A stretch of DNA of 64,000 nt from positions 186,001-250,000 of the forward strand of contig MCGT01000030.1 of NCBI GenBank assembly GCA_002104935.1, in the 5' to 3' direction. The notes under the pieces are model-generated. The model saw nothing but the letters and a program-made list of their open reading frames with translations, was not told where the DNA came from and searched no databases. Position numbers and translations under genes: made by a program. Origin of the DNA: Hesseltinella vesiculosa (taxonomy: Eukaryota > Mucoromycota > Mucoromycetes > Mucorales > Cunninghamellaceae). Numbering within the stretch: position 1 is the first letter of the stretch; each line of letters opens with the position of its first letter. Positions 19,865-33,300 of this stretch are shown in pieces.

Positions 19865-20752
19865 TCAAAGCGTGCTCAGGTGCAAGAGCCGAGGATCGAC
19901 GTAGGCATCAAAAGCTAGATCTGTAGTGAGATCTGAAAGGGCCATATCGGGATGGATCAGATTCAGGCTGTCACGAAGGAAATCCAAGTTGAAGCCAGCA
20001 ACATGGGAGAAGGAGAGGTGAGAGCTGGGCGGAGACAAGAGTAGGAGGTCGGAATAAGCCGAGGCACCATCCTCGATGGACGAAAAGGAATCGCTGGTGG
20101 AGCAGGTGCCAGCAGACAGGACACTTTCTACAGAGAGTTCACGTGTGCGTGAAGTGACGTTGGCTTGCATCGCGTAGAATTCCTCCATCTCCAGAGTTTC
20201 GAACTTGAGGATCACGTCCAGGTTGGCCTTGAGCTCTTCGTCGGTGGGCAGCACGTCTGGTTTTCGGGTTGGCCGGTTTCGGGAACGATGGGATTTCTTC
20301 GTAGGCAGGCCATTTTCACGGCACCATTGTTGGAGCCATTCATCATTTTCTTTGGCAAGTCTCCTTCGAGTTTCCAGGTCGCGCTTATGCTGGTAGGCTC
20401 GTTTTTTGTTTTTGGCAGTATCACGCTTGGGCGCATAGCGATAGTCCGGGTATCTGAGAAAGAAAAAAAAATGTGAGTTGTCCATGCTCTTGCATGAAGA
20501 AGGGAGTGGGGAGATCACGTACTTTTCCAGGTGTTCTTCATGAGCTTTGCGAGCGATTTGGCGGTAATGGTTTTTGACTGAATCTGGGGCTTCTTTCCAT
20601 TGAAGGGCAATGACTTTGGACATGTCGCGATGGTTCATGGTCGGACACTTGGAAGTGAGTTCTTGGTATTTGTCCAAACGGAAAGCTAAGAAGCAGTTGA
20701 TAGGACGAGGAGGAGCGTCGGGATCAGTGTTTGGTTTGCGGCTGCGACCCAT
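19865..20752 (-). CDS. HMG-box transcription factor (MATA/Sox-type box)
   Basis: Exons 20752-20523 and 20453-19865 give 272 codons plus stop. The HMG box begins near residue 14: PPRPINCFLAFRLDKYQ, then VIALQWKEAPDSVKNHYRQI, EEHLEKYPDYRYAPKR. This is the single-box, sequence-specific class found in MAT/sex and Ste11-like regulators. A basic Lys/Arg region (NKKRAYQHKRDLETRRR, RSRNRPTRKP) follows, probably nuclear localisation. The C-terminal third is Ser/Leu-rich and acidic, resembling an activation region. The 69-bp intron inside the box is a multiple of three with no stop. The Mucorales sex locus is flanked by a triose-phosphate transporter and an RNA helicase gene; neither is here, so this is probably not sexM/sexP. 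Confidence 0.85.
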   Translation of the reverse strand: MGRSRKPNTDPDAPPRPINCFLAFRLDKYQELTSKCPTMNHRDMSKVIALQWKEAPDSVKNHYRQIARKAHEEHLEKYVISPLPSSCKSMDNSHFFFFLRYPDYRYAPKRDTAKNKKRAYQHKRDLETRRRLAKENDEWLQQWCRENGLPTKKSHRSRNRPTRKPDVLPTDEELKANLDVILKFETLEMEEFYAMQANVTSRTRELSVESVLSAGTCSTSDSFSSIEDGASAYSDLLLLSPPSSHLSFSHVAGFNLDFLRDSLNLIHPDMALSDLTTDLAFDAYVDPRLLHLSTL

Positions 20753-22068
20753 GGTTTTTCAGTGATGGATTAAAATGGAAGACAGTGAAGTGAGAGGTTG
20801 TTTTTTTTTTTTTTGACAGGTTCCTTTTATATTGATTCTCGTTAATGACACATCCCCCCCTTTTTTTTTTTGCAAAAAAAAAAATAAAGTCCAAGCACAA
20901 TGCCTCCTTGTTGCTTATAATTTTTTTTTTTTTTTTTGCCATAGGTCTCTCGGTGATCGGCTGGCCAATGACAAGAAGCCTGAGGCATGCTCCTTTCTGT
21001 TTGAGGCCGTGACCCACGCAACTTTGTTTTTCACGGCCAGCGGATTTTTGCCGCTTTTGGCCTAAATCCGCAAATTTTGTGAATGCCTCCAGGCCAAGTT
21101 TTTTCTTGTTTGGGAAATTCCATTGTTTTATTGTACATTTGCCTTGTCATTATGCTACATGTTCATTATCTCTGAGCGTACCGGCCTTTCGTAAGGGAGG
21201 CCAAAAGAATGTCAAACAGCGCGGAGGGACATGGCTGATTGCTGGGCGAGGGAAGATGGATGGAGAAGACGGTGGGAAGAGTGAGGCGTTCTCAGTGGAC
21301 GATGAACACATGGCCACACGACCGGGCAACAAATCTCGATAGGAAGTAAAAAGTCTTTCATGTACGATCCAAGACGATTTTAGCTCCTTTTCCAAGATTG
21401 GAGAGACTCATCAAGGGTGCACATGGGTCTCGGTGAATTCCTTTTTTCTGCAAAGATCCTGTTGCCTCCTTTTTTTTTTTCTCGCTGTGCATAACAGCTG
21501 CAGCACTTTTTTTGAAACCGTGCAACCCAGATCTTGCCCGATTTTAGAAGGACCTTCCCATTCACATTCATTTGATTGTTCTCTACTCATTGACTCACTT
21601 GTCGTCAAGGAACATTGGTCACTGCTTCCTTTCTTAATTGAGTATTCTCATTTTTTTTTTTTTGTTTCAGCAACAAGGTAGCACAAAGTCGTCGTGTGAC
21701 ACAGTTCCATGGATTCTTTTTCAGTGACCCATTTTTTTGTACGAGGTGTTGGTAAAAAGGTGAAGCGTTGAGGTATAAAGGGAAATGAAAGAACACAAAG
21801 AGGTGCAATAAAACTAGGCAAGAAGGTTTGTAGCTTTTTTAGAAACGGAATGTTGCACCAAGACTGAGCCAGGGCGTGCGTCGGGAGCAGCAGCAAAAAA
21901 AGAAGAGCCACGAAAGCGCCATATCAAATTGTGTTTCTTTATTTTTGCGTTTTGCCCGTTCTTTTTTTGAACCCTTCCTCTTCCTCCTTTTTTTTTATTT
22001 TTACATTCACCCCGCACTGTCCTTCTCCCCATTTCCCTCCTTTTCCTCCCTCTCATTCTCTTGACACA
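20753..22068. other. Large divergent intergenic region
   Basis: 1.3 kb between the HMG gene and the DH/PH-like gene, which diverge. It is rich in poly-T and poly-A runs (20800-20814, 20864-20886, 20921-20938, 21469-21481, 21650-21663). The frames present are homopolymer-driven. It probably contains both promoters; nothing else is supported. Confidence 0.5.
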
Positions 22069-25000
22069 ATGGATCATTTGTCAAGCCTCACGCAAGCTGA
22101 ACATCTTTCCTTGGAGCAGTTGACGTTGTTGGAAAAGGTAAGCTCGCATTCATGGAGATAGAAAGATTTGACGCCGTTGGTTAGTTATTATTGGATCAAG
22201 ATCATACAGCCATCCAGTCATTGCTTGCATGTGTTCAACACTTTATGGAGCACCACCATGTCTTTATACAGGTATTAAAAAAAATCGGACGTGCCAAGAC
22301 AAATCGGGGTGCCTGACGTTCCTTATTTCACTTAGAAACTGGATGGTCTAGATGATTTGGCGTTACTGGAAGCAATAGAGGATTTGGTAAGGAGTAGATG
22401 CTATTTTATATAGAAAAGTAGGGGTGGAGTGGGGAGGCCAGGAACGCTTAACCTAATGATAAAAAAAAAAAAACTTCCCCTGTATTTTCACTGTAGAACA
22501 ATACCATAGATCCTTTCTATCGAGACTATTGTAAAACCTATCACACCTTGTACCATGACCATCGACGTGCTTTTGCTTATCTTCTCCAAGCCTTGGATCA
22601 GGTAAAAGCCAACCGATTTCCATCTTTTTTTTATAGGAGCTCCTAGCTCGGCTCCTATTTTTTTTTTTTAACCTTTTAGAAAAATGGGTTGATTTAACCG
22701 CTCTTGCTTTATTTTTTATTCTTATTATTATTATTTTTAGGCTTTGTTGTCAACAGAACATACAATTAATGCATTTACACTGCTGGGAGTCCCATTCAAA
22801 CAACTTCAGCTGCACAAATCAATCTTGCAGGTAAGCTTCTCGTTGACATGTTGGCTACGCCAAAAAAAGAAAGGCTCCCCTTTTTACTCTGGCTCCTTTT
22901 TTTTTTCTTCCCTTTTCTTTGTCACACTCTTTTTTCATTGCTTCCTCTTGCTCTTTTTGTTTTTTCTTCCCCCTGTAGTCGTCCTTGGATTCTAGCGGCG
23001 ACCTGAAAAGCACATTGACAAAGCGGATGGATACCATGGATGAATTGCAAGCTCAAACACCAAACGCTGAGCAAATCGAAAAAGAAATGACAATGACATT
23101 TGCAACTTTTGTCGAAAAGCTTCATTACTCCAATGTGACCGATCTATTTACTGGAAAACAAATGGTAACCACATATTTGCCAAGACGCCCCCCCCCCCGA
23201 ATACTGAACTACGCCCCTAACCTTTTTTTTTTTTTTTTCGTAGGACAAAAAATATCAAATGGAAGCCAGGACCGACCAGATAATGATGCGTGATAACTTT
23301 TTACTCTTGACCGACAACTCATCTCTACGGATACACTTGGTGTTGACCAATGAGCGCTTGGTGCTTTGTCAACAAAGGTCTCCCGATGGCTATGATTTGC
23401 TCTATCCTGGCCTGTCCGTCAATGATATCCGCATCCAACCAACCTTGCTGGATCGTGAATTGATTGGCGAATATACCTTGGCCTTGACCATTGTCAACAA
23501 ATCATTGACCTTGCGTGCCGAATCCCGTGACGTGCGTAACCGATGGATCGCCATGCCCCTGGATACCACAGCCAAAAATGCACCCTTGTTCCCCATCCCA
23601 TTGAAATGCTTGGCCCAGCCCGACAGCTATCCTGTCGAAGCTTTTATCAAGCAACAGCAATCAAAAAATGGAGCGCCTTCGCCCTTGCCAAACAAGGATG
23701 TCCCAGTCATCAGTGTGTCTTCCCATGACGAACAAAAACGCCTACCACGTGTCTCTTCCATTCGCGCCCCTTTGCCCAACCCCGATTTCCGTCCTCAGCA
23801 TCAGCAAGCCTTACCCAGCCGATCCTCCTCCATTCACCAACAGCGTCCTGTCCCTCCTCCTCGCTCTCCTTCATCTCATGCAGCCCATCTTCAACATCGG
23901 CCCCTTCCACCGCGTGGCCAGCTGCAACGGCAAGCCTCTTATCAACCTGCAGCTACCACCTCGGCCTATCCACAAACATCTCCTTTACAACCCCATCCTC
24001 AAATGAGGCCCATGGCTCGTCATCACTCCTTACAACGTCCCCCCACCGCCGGTCCGCGTCCTGGCCAATATCCCACACCTCCAAAGCAGCCTCAACCGCA
24101 TTTGCTTCATCAACAGCATCATCGCCCATTGCCTCATCAACCTGCATCTGTACATCAACGGCCTCGCCCTTCCATTCCTCACCAACAGCATCCTCATCCT
24201 CAGCATCGGCCTGGCCAGCCCCCTCTGCATCATCCCTTTCAGCATCAACCACAACCGCCACAACAACCACTCGCTAGACAGGCCTCCTTGGCTTCGTCAT
24301 CGCCCAGCCTCGCTCATCGCCCCTTGCCCGGCACTCCCCGCCCTCCACCTCATCCTCGTCCTGCTCAGCCTTCTTCTCCTCAGCGACCTCCTCCACCCCA
24401 ACCTGCCCAACCCATTCCTCCAGCCAAACCCGCCCCGCAAACCAACAGCCCTGTGCCGGAAAATGCTCGCCCCATGCCTCCCACGCCCCCTCCCCAACCA
24501 CAACAATATACCAACAACCAAACCCTCTCGCCCAACACTCATCCCAAAGCCAATCACCAACTCCCCCCAGTACCAGGCTACCGTGACTCCTATGTCGCCT
24601 ATATGCATCTCTTACCAGAAGACCTGGCCTCCCCACCCCGAAGTGTAAGTCCCCCCCCCCCTGGTTGGCTGTCCTGTCAAACTCACCCACCCCCCTTCTC
24701 ACTCCCATTAGCCTAATCCTTACAGCCAACAAGTCCACGGAAATCAGCAACAACAAATCCGCCAAGTGCTCTTCCACAATGACAAATGTGAAGTCTTCCG
24801 CTGGAAAGACAATTCCTGGTATGCAGTCGATGGCCAGTGTGTGCTTGAGATCCGCCAAACCCACACGAATCGCTCGTGTATCGCTATCCGTGTCCAGTCT
24901 TCTGGTGATTTGTACCTGAACGCCTGGATCTTGCCTCACACCATGGTGCGATTAGCCTCAGCCACAGACGTCAGCCTCGGCGTTTCCATGGGCCCCCGTC

Positions 25001-25863
25001 GAGAAAACTACCTGATCCACTTTCAGGCACAAGAAAATGCCCACCAACTGGAACAAATCTTGCAACAGGAACATCAGGCCGCTGTCGTTGCCTCGCGTCA
25101 GCCTGACAATCAGCAAATCGGCGAACCTCCTACCACACCCATGGACAATAAGGACGATCGCAACATGGTCACCTCCCCCACACCTCCCACTCCTCAACCA
25201 CAGCATCAGCAACCATCCGTCTCATCCCAGCCTGCTCAGCAAGGACCTCATCGCCAGCCCACTCTTGTCATGGCCCGCACCACCTCCTTAATGAATGTCG
25301 CCTCCGAACCCAAGCCCATCCCCCAGACCTTACAAAAAGTCATGCAGTGCAAATGCAAGCTGTTTATGCAAAGCGAGCACTCTCACTGGTCGAGCTTTGG
25401 ATCCGTCTTGCTGATCGTATCTTTGCAAATCCCCAGCCAGCGGATGCATCTCCAGATCGAAAGCGACAAAAAGCGAGGCTTCAGCAAAATCATGGGCCCA
25501 GTCGGCAATGTCTCGTCGGCTTCCTTGTCTGTCCCCTCGTCACCTCGCTCGCATCATACCTCATCCACCCTCTCGTCCACGTCCACACCCTCTCTTACCA
25601 CCCAATCCACCGCCTCCTCCTCCTCTTCGGCGTCCCTGTCTCCTACTGGGCCTGATCCAACCACCCCCAACACTTTGATCAGCGCCACTGTCTACAGCAA
25701 CAATGTCGAACGCATCGGCCAGAAACGCATCTCCTTTTTACTTGTCAACGAGAGTGGCGTGCGCACCTCCAGCGTTGTCTACATGGTCCAATTCCGTGAA
25801 GAACAAACCAGCAACACCTTGTATGATTATCTCAAAGTCAAGAATGCCAACAATGGTTGGTAA
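22069..25863 (+). CDS. DH/PH-like signalling adaptor with proline-rich linker and C-terminal PH/EVH1-like domain
   Basis: Eight exons (22069-22137, 22185-22271, 22336-22386, 22497-22601, 22741-22830, 22979-23164, 23244-24644, 24712-25863), all phase 0, give 1,046 codons plus stop. Residues ~1-180 are helical with a RhoGEF (DH)-like layout: IQSLLACVQHFMEHHHVFI, FYRDYCKTYHTLYHDHRRA and FTLLGVPFKQLQLHKSIL. The last stands where DH domains carry the PVQR helix, without the canonical residues. Residues ~200-310 look like a PH domain (DNFLLLTDNSSLRIHLVLTN, ESRDVRNRWIAM). Next come ~320 residues rich in Pro, His and Gln with many PxxP SH3-ligand motifs. A PH/EVH1/RanBD-like domain follows (VLFHNDKCEVFRWKDNSWYA). 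A Ser/Pro-rich region and a last beta-rich domain end in LYDYLKVKNANNGW. Exchange activity is uncertain. Confidence 0.7.
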
Positions 25864-26430
25864 TCTCTTCCCACCCATTCCTACTCTGTCCCCCTTGCCT
25901 CTCATTATACATGGATTTCTCTCCTTTCTTGTTACCCTCGTTTGTTACATAGTTCCCCTCTCGCTAGACTCCCATTGCCCATGTTTTATTTAATGCCTCC
26001 TCTCCTTCCTCATTTTTTTTTTTGTAACCACTCTCACTCTCGTTTCCGCTGATAAAGTACCATCTGTGCATCATTACCAAATGCGCCGGAATTGTAAAGT
26101 CTAGGCTAAACGTAAAAATGGCACCTTTATTCATGGTAAAGATAAGAATGAGTTATTTGGGACAAAATGAATTGATGTTAAACAAGCTACCTACCGAATC
26201 CGTTCGGTGCTTAACCTTGTCAAAAAAAGAGCAGTAGAATAACGTATAAAAAAAGAAGTTAAAAAAAAGGAAGAAAAGTAAGGACAGGTGGCGATCAAAA
26301 GTAGGCTCGGGATGATGAACCCATAATTGGCAACTTGAACAAGATCTAAGAAATTATTCAACAATACATCCTACTAATGGGCGCAAAGATTTGTTCCACG
26401 CAGCGCCAGCTCGACAATCCTTCCCCAAAA
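25864..26430. other. Intergenic region
   Basis: About 570 bp after the adaptor stop, with T-rich runs and A-rich stretches (26219-26280). No gene is supported. Confidence 0.45.
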
Positions 26431-26432
26431 CT

Positions 26433-27036
26433 TCACAATGTAATCAGCTTCTGACAAAAACTTTTCGACGTGTTGACGACCAAAGATTGCCGAGTCGTAT
26501 GCGTGGAGTTCAATTCTAGGTTGAGCCAGAGAAAACTTAGCCTATTCCGGGCTTCGTATCCAACGGATGATACATGGCGAACAACCTGGTACATACGGGC
26601 GTGCGGCGATCGACTTACTTGGTTGGTCATTTCTGTTTTCACCTCCAGCACTCCAGCCAGCCGGAGGATCGACACCAATTGGCAATGATGTCAGAGGGAA
26701 ACCTCGAGTTGCCCAATCCTTGACATGTCCATCGCAATTCATTATCATTTCTTCAATTGTTTCTTTGAACTCTTTCTCGGCCAAATCTCTGGCAGTTGCA
26801 GGGTAGCATCCTTGGATATAGAATCCCGGTAAAAAGTCGTCTGTGTCGAAGTTGCATGGATATGCCAAAACTACTGATCTACCATATACCCCTTCAACTT
26901 ACTACGAAGCCATTGTATAGAAGCTGTGTGTAAACAGCCAGGTATGTTGTGAATGTGGCAACATCTTGCGACTTGGGAGTTAGTTTGAGACAGATGAAGC
27001 TCAGCAGCATCCATGGCAACAGGCTTCAACCTGTTC
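26433..27036 (-). CDS. Possible small gene of unknown function, model tentative
   Basis: A start at 27036 opens MNRLKPVAMDAAELHLSQT and continues through a cysteine/histidine-rich CCHIHNIPGCLHTASIQWL. A putative intron with a GTAAGT donor (about 26907-26875) joins to LAYPCNFDTDDFLPGFYIQG. The next stretch, EFKETIEEMIMNCDGHVKDW, looks truly coding. After NDQ near 26620 there is a second GTAAGT, but I could not find an acceptor that keeps the frame open, so the C terminus is unresolved. Possibly intact with a further intron, possibly decayed. No family recognised. Confidence 0.3.
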
Positions 27037-27352
27037 ATGATCGAAGTGTATTGCCTTGACTTGGTATGGACGCGCAGGCGATTGGCGGTTTTAAAGGTTC
27101 AACAATGCAAGAAAAGAACAAGTAAAAAAAAAAAAAAACCTGATGTGACAAAAGACGCGAAGAAAGTCAGTTATTAACAGCGATAAAATAGTGTATAAGG
27201 GGTTCTTTTATGGCTATAAAAATGTAAAACGATTTGTAAATATGGGAATCCTTTTGGAAAATTAAACAAGATATACAAAGTTCATAAATGATGATAAAAT
27301 AAAAAGAAATAAAAAAATATGGTACAAAATAGAGGAGCATTCAGGTTTTTTT
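27037..27352. other. Intergenic and 3' region of the histidine kinase gene
   Basis: About 315 bp of A/T-rich sequence with a 15-bp A run (27124-27138). No gene seen. Confidence 0.5.
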
Positions 27353-30300
27353 TTAGTTGGTGCGGCCCAAGGCATGAGCGGATTGAGGGGCGAATTTCTT
27401 GATGGCGGCAATCAATTCAGGGAATCGTAAAGGTTTGGTGACATATTCATCCTAAGAATTGGAAAATGAGTAAACCCATTATATGGCGTCTATTTTTTTT
27501 GTTTTGCTTTTTTACCATGCCAGCTTGCAAGCAACGGTCACGATCGCCAATCATGGCGTGGGCAGTCAGGGCAATGATAGGGATGCGGCCCATTCCAGAG
27601 GCACCTTCTATTTCACGGATCTTTTGTGTGGCTTCGAAACCGCCCATGACGGGCATCTGGACGTCCATGAGGATCAGGTCAAACCGCTGGCCTTCAAAGG
27701 CCTCGACGGCCTTTTTACCGTTCTCGACAATGTGGACATGGTGGCCGAATTTTTCGAGGATGCGGACGGCCAACTTTTGGTTGACGACATTGTCTTCGGC
27801 GAGCAGGATTTCCAGTGGCACAGTCTTGGACGCATCGCTGGGTAAGGCGGCATGGCTTTCGAGCGCTGGCAGGATGGCGTCGGACAGGTCGGCGAGGCTG
27901 ATGGGTGAGTTGATGTAGCCAGTGATGCCGAGGTCGATGCACAGTTTCATGTTGAGCGACTTGGATTCGGGCGTGATGAGGACAATGGGTGTGTAACGAA
28001 GTGGCACGATCTCACGGATCTTGTTGGCAAAGACCATCTTGTCGAGAATGACCAGGTCAAAGAAGGGTGCCAGCTGACTGCGGTTGCTGTTCTTGTTGGC
28101 AAGCTCCATGGCTTCATTGACACTTTTGACATGGTGTGCTTCCAGGCCGAGCTCTTGGATTCGGTCTGTCACACCAGTGTGATCCTGCACGCTGTCCAAA
28201 AAGAGTACACGGCGGCCTGCAAAGCGCTGCATCTTGTTGAGTACTTCACGATTGGATACATCGAAGCGCAGAACGTTCATGGTAAAGTAGAACTGTGAGC
28301 CTCGGCCGTAATTCGATTCCACCCACAAATTGCCACCCATCAGTTGCACCAGACGTTTCGAGATCGACAAACCAAGACCAGTACCACCATATTCACGCCT
28401 GAAAATCATCAACCGGTAAGCCTCGATAAAAAAAAAAAACAAGACTTACGTTGTGCTGCCATCGGCTTGACAGAAAGTATCAAAGATGACGTGCAGTTTG
28501 TCTTCTTGAATGCCGATACCAGTGTCGCTAACACAGAGTTGAAGCATGACACTGTTGCCTTCGGTGACAACAACAGTGGTGCGTAGGGCCACTTCGCCTT
28601 GCGTGGTGAATTTGACAGCGTTGCCGATGAGATTGGTGATGACTTGACGCAGACGGAGAGGATCACCGATGACTTGGTCAGGGATGCTGGGGTCGACATT
28701 GTAGATGAGATCCAGTTTCTTTTGGTTGGCCTTGACGGCGAGGGTCTTGAGCACGCTGAAGATGGCAGAGCGGAGCGAGAAGGGAATAGATTCGATGGTC
28801 ATGCGGCCGGCTTCGATCTTGGAAATATCCAGTATATCATCAATGATGGACAGCAAACTGTTGGCCATGCTGGAGACGATCATGAGGTTTTCGCGTTGCT
28901 GGCGCGACAGTTCAGTTTCGAGGGTGAGAGAGGTCATACCAATGATGCCATTCATAGGCGTGCGGATTTCATGGGACATGTTGGCAAGGAATTCAGACTT
29001 CGAGCGATTGGCAAGTTCCGCAGCTTCGCGAGCCTGCCTGTTCTTTTGGATAGCGTCTCGAAGCGAGCCGACCATCTGGTTGATCTTAGTTTTGAGCGAG
29101 TCCATTTCACCCGAGGCTTCGACGGTGATGAGGCGGGAGAAGTCATTTTCGGTGGCGGCGGCTGAGATCTGGGCGAATGAGCGCACCTGCATTGTCAAGT
29201 TGGCAGCCATAGTATTCACATTGCTGGTGATTTCGTGCCATACACCTTCAACATCCTCGACTTGGGCTTGTCCACCAAGTTTCCCTTCGGTACCGACTTC
29301 TCGAGCAACACGTGTCACTTCAGAAGCAAAAGAGTTCAGCTGGTCCACCATGGTATTGATCGTATTCTTCAGCTCAGCAATTTCACCATGCACTTCAACC
29401 TGCACAAAAAAAAAAGACAGACGAATAAAAAGTCAGTCACGACAGCGCGAAGAAATAATGGTTTTTACCTCGATTTTCTTGGACAAATCACCTTGAGCGA
29501 CAGCTTTGGACACAGCAGCAATGGCTCGAAGCTGATCTGTCAGATTGCTGGCCATCAGATTGACATTGTCGGTCAAGTCTTTCCAGGTACCATCCACACC
29601 AATGATAGTGGCTTGACCACCAAGTTTGCCTTCAGTGCCGACTTCGCGAGCCACCCTTGTCACTTCTGCTGCAAACACACGCAACTGATCCACCATGGAA
29701 TTAACAGTTTCCCTGGAAGAAGAGAAAGAAGATGAGGTCAGCTTGGCCATAGGAAGGGTGCTCAGTTGTTTTTTTTTTTTTTTTTTTTTTTTTTACTTGA
29801 GCTGCAGGATTTCGCCCTGGACTTCGACATGAATTTTGCGGGACAGATCACCCCTAGCGACGGCAGTCGTGACATCGGCGATGGAACGCACTTGCGTAGT
29901 CAGATTGGCTGCCATCTGGTTGACATTGTCGGTCAGGTCATACCAGGTACCAGCCACACCCTTGACGACGGCCTGGCCGCCAAGCTTGCCCTCGGTGCCT
30001 ACTTCACGTGCGACACGGGTGACTTCGGAAGCAAACACACGCAACTGATCGACCATGGAGTTGACCGTGATTTTCAGATCAAGGATTTCGCCACGAGTTT
30101 CGACATGAATCTTTTTCGAGAGGTCACCATTGGCTACGGCTTTGGTGACTTCGGCAATAGATCGCACCTGACTGGTAAGGTTGGCAGCCATGATGTTGAC
30201 ATTGTCGGTCAGTTCGTTCCAGGTGCCAGCCACATTAGGCACCATGGCCTGACCGCCCAATTTGCCCTCAGTGCCGACTTCACGAGCTACACGTGTAACT

Positions 30301-33300
30301 TCTGTGGAGAACACACGCAGCTGATCCACCATGTTATTGACAATATTCTTCAACTCAGCAATTTCACCACCGGATTCGACCTAGAAGAAGGCAAGAAAAA
30401 AAAAGCATGAATTCTGTGCTGTTCCCTGATAGAGCAGAAGACGTTACCTCGATTTTCTTGGATAAGTCACCATTTGCAACAGCCTTTGTCACTTCGGCAA
30501 TGGATCGCACTTGGCTAGTAAGATTGGCAGCCATGATGTTGACATTATCGGTCAGATCCATCCAGGTGCCATCGACATTGGGTACAAGAGCTTGGCCACC
30601 AAGTTTACCATCGGTACCGACTTCCTTGGCTACACGCGTGACTTCGGCTGCAAATACGTTCAGCTGGGCCACCATGTCATTGACGGTATTCTTCAAATCT
30701 TGAATTTCGCCGCGAGCTTCGACATCGATGTTTTTCGACAGATCGCCCATGGCGACAGCCTTGGTGACTTCGGCAATGGATCGCACTTGCGTTGTGAGAT
30801 TGGCAGCCATCTGGTTGACATTGTCAGTCAGGTCCATCCAGGTGCCGTCAACGTTAGGGACAAGAGCCTGTCCACCTAGCTTGCCATCCGTGCCGACTTC
30901 TTTGGCTACACGTGTGACTTCGGCTGCAAACACGTTGAGTTGAGCCACCATGTTATTGACGGTATTTTTCAAATCTTGGATTTCACCACGTGCTTCGACA
31001 TCGATGTTCTTCGACAGATCGCCCATGGCGACAGCCTTTGTAACTTCGGCGATGGACCGCACTTGCGTTGTGAGATTGGCAGCCATCTGGTTGACATTGT
31101 CGGTCAGATCCATCCAGGTGCCGTCAACGTTCGGAACGAGGGCTTGGCCTCCAAGTTTGCCTTCAGTGCCGACTTCACGGGCCACACGTGTGACTTCGGT
31201 TGAAAACACTCGGAGCTGATCCACCATGTTATTCACAATGTTTTTGAGTTCAAGGATCTCGCCACCAGATTCGACCTGGAAAAAAAAAAAGAGAGAGACT
31301 GTTAACGACAGCTGGGAAGGGGGCGAGGGGAAGAGGCTCTTACTTCGATTTTTTTGGACAAGTCGCCGAGTGCGACGGATTTGGTCACCTCGGCAATAGA
31401 GCGCACTTGACTGGTGAGATTAGCTGCCATGATGTTGACATTGTCAGTAAGATCTTTCCAGGTGCCGTCGACGTTAGGGACAAGAGCCTGTCCACCGAGT
31501 TTGCCTTCGGTACCGACTTCTTTGGACACACGTGTGACTTCTGAGGCAAAGATACGCAGCTGGTCCACCATGTTATTGACAATATTCTTGAGCTCAGCGA
31601 TTTCTCCGCCCGACTCGACCTGGAAGATAAAAAAAATAAGTTCCACAAAAGGAGAGTGGCCAACAAAGTTAAACATACCTCGATTTTTTTGGACAGATCG
31701 CCCATGGCAACAGCTTTTGTCACCTCAGCAATAGATCGCACTTGACTGGTTAGGTTGGCGGCCATGATGTTGACATTGTCGGTGAGATGTAACCAAGTGC
31801 CGGCGACACCTTGGACCACTGCTTGACCGCCTAGTTTTCCTTCAGTGCCGACTTCTTTTGACACACGTGTGACTTCGGATGCAAAAATACGCAGTTGATC
31901 CACCATGTTGTTGACTGTGTTCTTGAGCTCAGCGATCTCGCCACCAGATTCCACCTAAGATGACGTCATAGATGCAATAAAAAAAAAGGAGAGGGGTGAG
32001 AAAAAAAATTGAGAGCCACGGTTCGTGGAAAAAAAAAACTGCGTTACCTCGATCTTTTTGGAAAGATCGCCATTGGCGACGGCTTTGGTGACTTCAGCAA
32101 TGGATCGTACTTGGTTGGTAAGATTGGCAGCCATGATGTTGACATTGTCGGTCAGTTCATACCAGGTGCCCGCAACGCCTTGGACAACGGCTTCACCACC
32201 AAGTTTGCCTTCAGTACCGACTTCGCGCGCCACACGCGTGACTTCGGTGGAGAACACCCTGAGCTGATCAACCATGTTGTTGACAATATTTTTGAGCTCG
32301 AGAATTTCGCCACGGGTCTCGACATCGATGGTTTTCGAGAGATCGCCCATGGCAACAGCCTTGGTGACTTCGGCGATGGACCGCACTTGCGTTGTGAGAT
32401 TGGCAGCCATATGATTGACATTGTCAGTGAGGTCTTTCCATGTCCCTGCTACGCCTTGCACGATAGCTTGCCCACCAAGTTTGCCTTCGGTACCGACTTC
32501 TTTGGACACACGTGTGACTTCCGAGGCAAAGATACGCAGTTGATCCACCATGTCGTTAACAATATTCTTAAGCTCGCCGATTTCTCCACCTGATTCGACC
32601 TACATGAGAACAGAACGGGTCAGCTCTATAATGACATATGAAAGAGACGTACCTCGATCTTTTTTGACAGATCGCCAAGAGCGACAGATTTGGTGACTTC
32701 AGCAATGGAACGTACTTGACTGGTGAGATTGGCAGCCATGATGTTGACATTGTCAGTAAGATCTTTCCAGGTGCCGTCGACGTTGGGGACAAGAGCCTGT
32801 CCACCGAGTTTGCCTTCGGTACCGACTTCTTTGGACACACGTGTGACTTCTGAGGCAAAGATACGCAGCTGATCCACCATGTTATTGACAATATTTTTCA
32901 GCTCGGCAATTTCTCCGCCGGACTCAACCTAGTTCATTAAAAAAAAATGGAAAGGGTGAGTCGTGTCGCGTACACAAAAAAAAACTTACCTCGATTTTCT
33001 TGGACAAATCGCCCATGGCGACGGCTTTAGTAACCTCGGCAATGGATCGTACTTGGTTGGTAAGATTGGCAGCCATTTGGTTGACATTGTCGGTCAGGTC
33101 GTACCAGGTGCCCGCAACGCCTTGGACAACAGCTTCACCACCAAGTTTGCCTTCAGTACCGACTTCGCGCGCCACACGCGTGACTTCGGTGGAGAACACC
33201 CTGAGCTGATCAACCATGTTGTTGACAATATTTTTGAGCTCGAGAATTTCACCACGGGTTTCGACATCGATGGTTTTCGAGAGATCACCCATGGCAACAG

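Noticed and set aside
19865..20752. Reading the HMG gene as the Mucorales sex locus
   Set aside because: Flanks are HPRT and a DH/PH-like gene, not the triose-phosphate transporter and RNA helicase expected at that locus.
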